DNA from: Phoronis australis
Taxonomy: Eukaryota; Phoronida; Phoronidae
Direction: 5' to 3'
NCBI GenBank assembly: GCA_002633005.1
Contig: NMRA01000060.1
Coordinates: 227,472-291,471 of the forward strand
Length of the DNA stretch: 64,000 bases
In this document: piece by piece, positions 58,901-64,000 of the stretch
How positions within the stretch are numbered: position 1 is the stretch's first letter
Layout: each line of letters opens with the position of its first letter
Notes under the pieces: generated by a model
Database searches by the model: none
Told to the model about the DNA's origin: nothing
What the model saw: only the letters and a program-made list of their open reading frames with translations
Made by a program: the position numbers and the translations under genes

Positions 58901-61900
58901 TTCCCACTGGATAGCACAATGGGCTCCTTGACTTAAGTCTGCTGAAAATATACCGCCAAACTGACTGGCGTGAACTGAACAGCAACTCGGCGTGATCTTT
59001 AAATTGCATCACAACTATACATGTTGAACTAGAAAGAAAATTCCATTGAAGGAGTCAAGGGCGTAAGCTAAAATTGTGGTTGTGCATTTGGCGTCAACTC
59101 ATCTGTACTATTTAGGCAATCTATTTGACAGCAACATTAACTGGACGAAAAGTAAGCCTTGGAAATCAAGCCGAGGCGCTTAAGTATGTCAATCGACATT
59201 GCTGAACAAATCAATTCGACACAGCAGACTGACAGATTAAGGGTAAAAGATCATAGAGGTACGACCTACCATAAACGTTGACAGCAGCTGATTGGATGGT
59301 GTAGCCTGCAGGACTGATGGCGACGCACTGTAAGGTCATGATACTGCCAGGTTTCTGGGCGTTGAGGACCGTCAGGGTGTTGGAGGGATCAGAAGCAATG
59401 GGCACTTTGATCTTGGCGTTGTCGACTGAAGAGAACACAGTATGTGCACATGATTATTCAATAGGATCACTTTAAGATGCCATTTCATATCAACACGCTT
59501 TAGAATGAAAATGGAATGGTCAAAACCGCAAGTGACTTGGTTTCGATGCAGTTTTAACAGGGACTAAGCAGCCAAGGTATCTATCCCATTTTAATCATTT
59601 TCTGTAGTATTTTTATCTTAGGATAAGGTGTCTCTACAAAATTCCACCACTTGAGGTCCCAGATCAAAATGCTACACCAGCGTAGATTTCTTTGGAAACG
59701 TTTTATGTAAAATGGCATTTTAGGTGAAATGGATTTCAGCACAAGTATTTTTTCATTAAAAAATCACAATTTAGTAGCAATAAGCATATCTTGGTAACAC
59801 CACATTGAAGGGCAGACCCGATCTACAAAGCCATTTAGATGAAGAAAAATTGTCATGAAGATTTCCACTGTTGCTTGGCAACTTTGGCAACATGGAGTGC
59901 AGTCTAACAACAATCCAGTAGCCATGGCAATCAGTGAACAACAACAGTAACCACTTAGCACCCTTAGTTCTCCACAGAGAATGTATAAGCATTCTTAGCA
60001 TAGTATAAGTCATAAGAATTCAAACAAATTGACCCAGAATTCCCCATCATGATAGCTGGGCAGAAGCTGAACTCAGAGTAGTCTCCCCTGATGACTGAGA
60101 ATGAAGGGGAATTAACAGGTAAGCTTAAAGGCGGGTAAGTCATTATGTAATTAAAATTTTGGCAGCCCAAATAGTTATTACCAATAATTTATAGTTGACA
60201 GAATCAGACTCTATGACAGGAAAACTGTATTTTCTCTCATTACTTTTGTCTTGTACTGTAGTTCACTCACAAACGCAAGTCTTCTTCAGACAAATTTGTA
60301 CTACGAGCCAAAACTCTCTTAACTAGCAATGTGAAAGGTCACGCTAGCAGAGTGGGAAAGGTCATGAATCACGACTAGTTTTTGAATGATTTTTGTACCA
60401 GAGCACTTCTATAAAAAACTACTACCGGTATAATAAATAAATACATCATCTTTTTTCACTAACTTCTAAAAAATTTGGAAAAAGGAACAATTTGTATTCA
60501 ATAAGAGAATTCTTGATAACTTGATCTGTATCCTAGGGGCTTGTCCTAAGGTGAGACAAATTGGTTGTTAGAAACAAAGTCTGAATATGGATGGTTCACA
60601 TTGGCTGAAGATTTCAAAATAATATTTTCGTTTAAAATACTAAAAGTGCATTTCATCCCTTTTTTGATCATACCTTTTAAATCATGAAATAAGCTCTCAC
60701 AAGTTTCCTTTATGATCCAACCCTTCAAAACATGAAATAAGCTCTCACAAGTTTCCTTTATGATCCTACCCTTAAGTTTCCTTTATTTTAAGTGAAATTA
60801 TTTTGAATTAAAGAACTACTAGCCATGGACTTGGGTGAACTCCGCCAACGGCGATCATGCTTTTTGATAGTTTTTGTTTGCCTCGAGTGATCTGTCTCTG
60901 GATGCAAAACGATTTTCATCATGTCTGTAGCGAGTATACAAGAAATGCCCCCTGAACACGACTGTTTATTCAAGACCATGTTCAGTGGATAACTTTGAAC
61001 TAAAAATTTAAGAAATATCAAACTCATGCTTAATTAAAAGTGTGTACCATTGCAATTCACTGAAAGAAGCCCTAAACTGTCGTCTTAACATATCAAACTT
61101 GAGAAGTGGCTATGGAGCAAATAACTTGCACTGGTCTCATCGCTAACTACCAGGGCTTGGAAAGACCAATGACAAAAAATGCGGAAACTTTTACGGCCCA
61201 AAACATGCGCGCTACCCAGCCCCTTGACATATAGTCGATGTGAACCTTTCGCAGACGAAAATCGGTAGGACTAAAAATAAAAAAAAAAAACGTTACCACA
61301 AACAGTAGCATGCGTCTGCGTCTTTTCCATCCACTCCTCCACTCCCACCCCCACATATTTTTGGTTGTAGAGCCGTAGTATTTGTCACCGCGGTTTACAA
61401 TCACACGAGTCGCCATTGAAAATCCCACCATGCTATCCCAGATGCCCCGGCAATGTTGACAATTTACGTTCCTCCGAAACATAAAGAGCAACTTCCGCTT
61501 TTCAAGGTGAACGTCGTCGGCAACGCCGCGGTAAAAAACGAATTTGCCGTGGAAATTTTATATCAAATCCGATTTTTTACGCGGAAATATAATAAAATGC
61601 GCGGACAGAACATTTGAAAAAAGCGGAAAACCGCGTTTCCGCGGAAAATTCCAAGCCCTGAACTACTTGCACATAGTTCATTGTCTCCCAAGTCATCACA
61701 CATCCCAATTCACTGAAATGAAGCTGAAGAGACTTACCAGCCTGAACACCATTGACGAACCAAGTCGTGGAGATGACAGTAGGTTTCAGGTCCTTGGACC
61801 GACACTTGAAGTCCGCATTTGATCCGACAACAATGATCCTGGACTCTGGCTTAGCGGTATCCATGAACACTGGAGGGTCTGTATGACAGATGAGAACAGT

Positions 61901-64000
61901 TGGATAACAGTAACAAAATTCAGTTAAAACAAAAAAAAAAAAACGGTGACAGCTCTAACAAGAGCAAACCATAGCATTCAAAAGTGCCCCGCTTGGTACA
62001 TCGCAAAAAGTTCGCTAACAAAGATGTGCATTAGTTTCATGCAATACCAGTTAGACACCTTCATCGATATTACCACCAGGGAGTGCTGAAATATTCACAA
62101 CAGTCAAAACGTGACCATGTTGAATATTTTCTACGAAAATGATGAAAAAAATCATCCATGTGCTTAATCTTTATAAGTTAAAACCAAACGCAAAAAGTTT
62201 TACATAAATCTGTAGTGTTTTTCAAAAATTTCAAGAGATTAAAAATGACAATGCCAATAAAGAATGCGTGAAGACTGACTGGAAGCTTCATCTAGTTCTT
62301 TCATTGTCTCTTATACCTAGAGGGAGTGGAGGCAAAGAATAAAACAAATTCACACATTAGACAGGGTGTCCCTAAATTGTTCACAAAAAATACTCTACAT
62401 TAGGAATGTTTAGAAGTTATACAAAGCAATGCAGTTAACTAACTGCATAAAATTACAATTATATGAGCTTTGGTACCAAACATAGTAAGCTGTAAAATTT
62501 TTGTTACACAAAGCAGATATGAAAAACTCATCAACACAAGCTCCGCCCACGACTTGAGCACCTTATTTCTGACAACACTTGAATGAAGTCACAAGTCTTG
62601 TGTCAATCATACACGACAGGATCATCACCAGTTTGCCACTGATTCAATTATTTGTGAGGCCAGTGCAGCATTTTAATTCTAGAGTGCTCTTTTCATACAC
62701 AATAGCAGGGAATACAGCACAAGTTAATTTCGATGCAGCCAATTTTGAGGCTGAATGCTCCATAAAGCTTACATGGCTCTCTCTTTCATAACCAATCCTG
62801 TCTCAAACAGCAACAGTCCTTATCCAAACCCACACCCCGACAATTTATCTGAGCCCAACTTACACTCTAGCTCCACAGTTATCTCCACGCATTTCTTCTG
62901 GGTGTTCAGCTTAGCACAAAGTTTGTATATCCCTTCATGTTCTTTGGAGGCTTTCAGTAGCTTCACCTTGTTCTCTTCCGGGCCCGACAAATCCTTCTGG
63001 TCGGCCCTGACTGTGTCGGGCAACACCCAGCTTTCATAGGTCGGTAGCGGGCTGAAACGAGGCGAAAACATGGTTCTCTGTTTAATCGACTTGGCAGCAA
63101 CAATGTAGTTTACCCAACTGACGTACAACGGAGAAGAGCGTGCAAACCTTTGTCTATTTTACCATTTTCAAAGAGCCCAAAGCAAATTCTTGAAAGCATT
63201 TCTAACTTTCAAGTTAATTCTCTTTCATTCTCAGTCGTGACAGAAAGCTTTTCCAAAGATGAAACTGGCTTTCGGTCAGCCATCATGACAGAGACTTTCA
63301 GGTAAATTTGTCTGAATACCTTTACTCAAATGCTTTAAGATCGGAGGTGCCCCATGCCGTTAACAGCCACAGCTTCACACACAGGTGCCAGAATACACGC
63401 ATATTTCAACTACTAACAACTCCGTGTTTCCTGCTGACATCATCTCACTCAATTATCAAGGGCACGTACTTTCCAGCAAAAATGGCCGTCAGCTCAAAGT
63501 CTGTCCCAGCACGAATGGTCCTCTTTTGCAACGCCGGAGTGGCAGGATATACAAGCTGTAACGGCTGCGTACCCGTACCTAAAAGCAAGAGAAAATCGTT
63601 TTGAATTTTAAACAATGCCAGCATACTAGTGCAACACAGAAATGAATAACGGCAAACTGTTGTCAAAATCACATATAGCCTACCTGGAAGATATCTCACT
63701 AGCAAAGGGTGAGATGAATTTTCATTTTAGATTATCACATAGCAATATCTTTTGCCAAATTTGACACTCCTGTCATGTCTGTTCGATCAACATCGGATTT
63801 CACGCAACACGAGAGTCTCCTCAATAGCCCAAAGATTACTTTAAAGAGAGAGTCAGCCATTTTCTATTTACCGAGTCATAGAATCCTGAAACTTGATAAG
63901 AGAATAGATTTCATCAAGGGTTGCATGATGATTGTTATTTCTGCATAACCCATGTTCACGCGACTTGCTTACATGTACAGGTCATCGGGAAGTCTGTTCT
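46732..64000 (-). CDS. Ig-domain cell-adhesion receptor with L1-type FIGQY tail, 5' partial
   Basis: Nine in-phase exons on the minus strand: 63578-63470, 63051-62864, 61878-61738, 59425-59270, 58533-58162, 56383-56315, 52729-52595, 51187-51109 (also present at 49769-49691) and 46915-46732; about 477 residues, with 5' exons beyond the window. Visible order: Ig-like domain A, Ig domain B, Ig domain C, a 23-residue Thr/Val-rich stalk, one transmembrane helix (LWWIGVIVAGVVLIVLI...), and an 85-residue cytoplasmic tail. The tail contains EDSLHEYGDIDTG and FNEDGSFIGQY, which in L1CAM, NrCAM, neurofascin and neuroglian binds ankyrin when the tyrosine is unphosphorylated. It ends TDSVV, a class I PDZ-type ligand (S-x-V). 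L1-family members have fibronectin III repeats next to the membrane; here three Ig-like domains take that place. The function inferred is ankyrin-linked cell adhesion. Confidence 0.8.
46916..48883 (-). other. Ig-CAM last intron, unique part
   Basis: No exon of either strand is supported; low-complexity ACA-rich DNA. Confidence 0.4.
48884..50292. repeat. 1.4-kb duplicated segment, left copy (ends at N)
   Basis: Begins ACACGTGACACGGTAATAAG and ends CCCAAAAAGCAG directly before the N at 50293. The same sequence starts directly after it. The copies differ by about 1-2% in substitutions plus a few small indels (e.g. near 49255 and 50945). Confidence 0.92.
49691..49769 (-). CDS. Ig-CAM tail exon, second (probably artefactual) copy
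   Basis: Identical in sequence to 51187-51109, including both splice sites. The exon enters in phase 1 and leaves in phase 2, so it cannot be spliced in series with its twin without breaking the frame. It lies in the duplicated segment that ends at the N at 50293. Confidence 0.6.
50294..51710. repeat. 1.4-kb duplicated segment, right copy (starts at N)
   Basis: Right copy runs to CCCAAAAAGCAG at 51710 and then continues into unique DNA. It carries the same tail exon of the Ig-CAM gene. Confidence 0.92.
51109..51187 (-). CDS. Ig-CAM tail exon (DDEEKK...DFSR)
   Basis: Acceptor CACTTTCAG, donor GTAAGT. Encodes 25 charged residues (VDDEEKKAGHNPERDLADSG and on) between the membrane exon and the FIGQY exon. 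Confidence 0.85.
52595..52729 (-). CDS. Ig-CAM transmembrane exon
   Basis: Phase 1-1. GVVAPVAAAGLNLWW, then a roughly 23-residue helix with a run of five isoleucines encoded by an ATC repeat, then the stop-transfer HRNRQ and IAYR. Donor GTAAGT. Confidence 0.88.
52730..56314 (-). other. Ig-CAM intron between stalk and transmembrane exons
   Basis: About 3.6 kb; AT-rich with trinucleotide runs near 52940-52980. I looked for fibronectin III or further Ig exons on the minus strand and saw none. Confidence 0.4.
56315..56383 (-). CDS. Ig-CAM stalk mini-exon
   Basis: 69 bases, phase 1-1, acceptor CTGTTGCAG, donor GTTAGT. VTTTVSPTTTE... is Thr-rich with one N-glycosylation sequon (NFT). As a symmetric exon it could be skipped without frame loss. 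It is short, so its status rests on splice sites and composition. Confidence 0.65.
58162..58533 (-). CDS. Ig-CAM exon: Ig domain C (whole)
   Basis: Phase 1-1, acceptor ATGTTGTAG, donor GTATGT. A complete Ig fold: YTFSCPY (B strand), TTSWYF (C strand), GFYTCVVV (F strand). Sequon NHT near the start. A long C'-E loop is Lys/Gly/Pro-rich. Confidence 0.85.
59270..59425 (-). CDS. Ig-CAM exon: second half of Ig domain B
   Basis: Phase 1-1, acceptor TCTCTTCAG, donor GTAGGT. NTLTVLNAQKPGSIMTLQCV supplies the E and F strands; the usual D-x-G-x-Y before the cysteine is replaced by PGSIMTLQC. Confidence 0.82.
60683..60778. repeat. 48-bp direct repeat, two copies
   Basis: CATGAAATAAGCTCTCACAA ... TTTCCTTTATGATCC occurs at 60683 and 60731, in an Ig-CAM intron; a partial third unit (AAGTTTCCTTTAT) follows. 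Confidence 0.8.
61151..61660. mobile_element. hAT-like non-autonomous element, 510 bp, with target duplication
   Basis: The ends are CAGGGCTTGG and CCAAGCCCTG, exact inverted repeats, with GCGGAAA-type sequence inside each end. AACTAC flanks both sides (61145-61150 and 61661-61666), a target-site duplication of at least six bases. It sits in an Ig-CAM intron 77 bases from the Ig domain B exon. No transposase. Confidence 0.8.
61738..61878 (-). CDS. Ig-CAM exon: first half of Ig domain B
   Basis: Phase 1-1, acceptor TGTCATACAG, donor GTAAGT. GSNADFKCRS (B strand Cys) and TTWFVNG (C strand Trp). Confidence 0.85.
62864..63051 (-). CDS. Ig-CAM exon: second half of Ig-like domain A
   Basis: Phase 2 in, phase 1 out, donor GTAAGT after GAGCTAGAGT. 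SWVLPD supplies the Trp; EHEGIYKLCAKL is the F strand, with Leu where the disulphide Cys is expected and a Cys one place later. Confidence 0.82.
63470..63578 (-). CDS. Ig-CAM exon: first half of Ig-like domain A
   Basis: Phase 1 in, phase 2 out, acceptor TTGCTTTTAG, donor GTACGT. RAGTDFELTAIFAG is a B strand with Ala in place of the Cys. Confidence 0.78.

Noticed and set aside
1-64000. CRISPR arrays, operons, bacterial promoters or origins
   Set aside because: The DNA is animal nuclear sequence; the tandem repeats present lack the spacer pattern of CRISPR arrays.

Overview
The window is animal (metazoan) nuclear DNA: genes are split by GT-AG introns, intergenic space is large and AT-rich, and small DNA-transposon remnants are dense. 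The gene set (a 640-residue EFHC1 orthologue, a secreted triple-VWC protein, a somatomedin-B/Methuselah-like GPCR, an Ig-family adhesion protein with an L1-type FIGQY tail) points to a marine invertebrate, most likely an invertebrate deuterostome (amphioxus, hemichordate or echinoderm). The exact species cannot be settled from the sequence. Single N bases at 16203, 34274, 36499, 44397 and 50293 and a 289-base N run at 41748-42036 mark assembly joins.

Layout. 1-473: an open frame running in from the left edge, possibly the last exon of an unrecognised gene, followed by non-coding DNA with two complete MITEs and a diverged tandem duplication (3357-4580). 7189-14397 (+): EFHC1, nine exons, complete, with poly(A) signal at 14709 and a 21-bp minisatellite just behind it. 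16757-21925 (-): a secreted protein of three 10-cysteine VWC modules, two exons joined in phase across a 4.5-kb intron that carries MITEs. 24005-25315: a decayed THAP-domain gene copy inside a long inverted repeat. 26543-27658: a fold-back element. 27840-30037: further terminal-inverted-repeat elements. 33934-36472 (+): a two-exon GPCR with signal peptide, SMB domain and a seven-helix family-B-like core. 36473-44060: gene-poor DNA with MITEs, the N gap and a broken DDE transposase remnant. 46732 to beyond the right edge (-): the last nine coding exons of an Ig-domain adhesion receptor (three Ig-like domains visible, Ser/Thr stalk, one transmembrane helix, cytoplasmic tail with the ankyrin-binding FIGQY motif and a C-terminal PDZ-type ligand); its 5' exons lie outside the window.

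The genes are not an operon and do not form a shared pathway. EFHC1 is a ciliary microtubule protein; the other three are secreted or membrane proteins. The two points most worth follow-up are the Ig-only membrane-proximal ectodomain joined to an L1-family tail, and the two sequence duplications that abut single Ns exactly, which look like unmerged allelic contig overlaps and which create a false duplicate of one tail exon.
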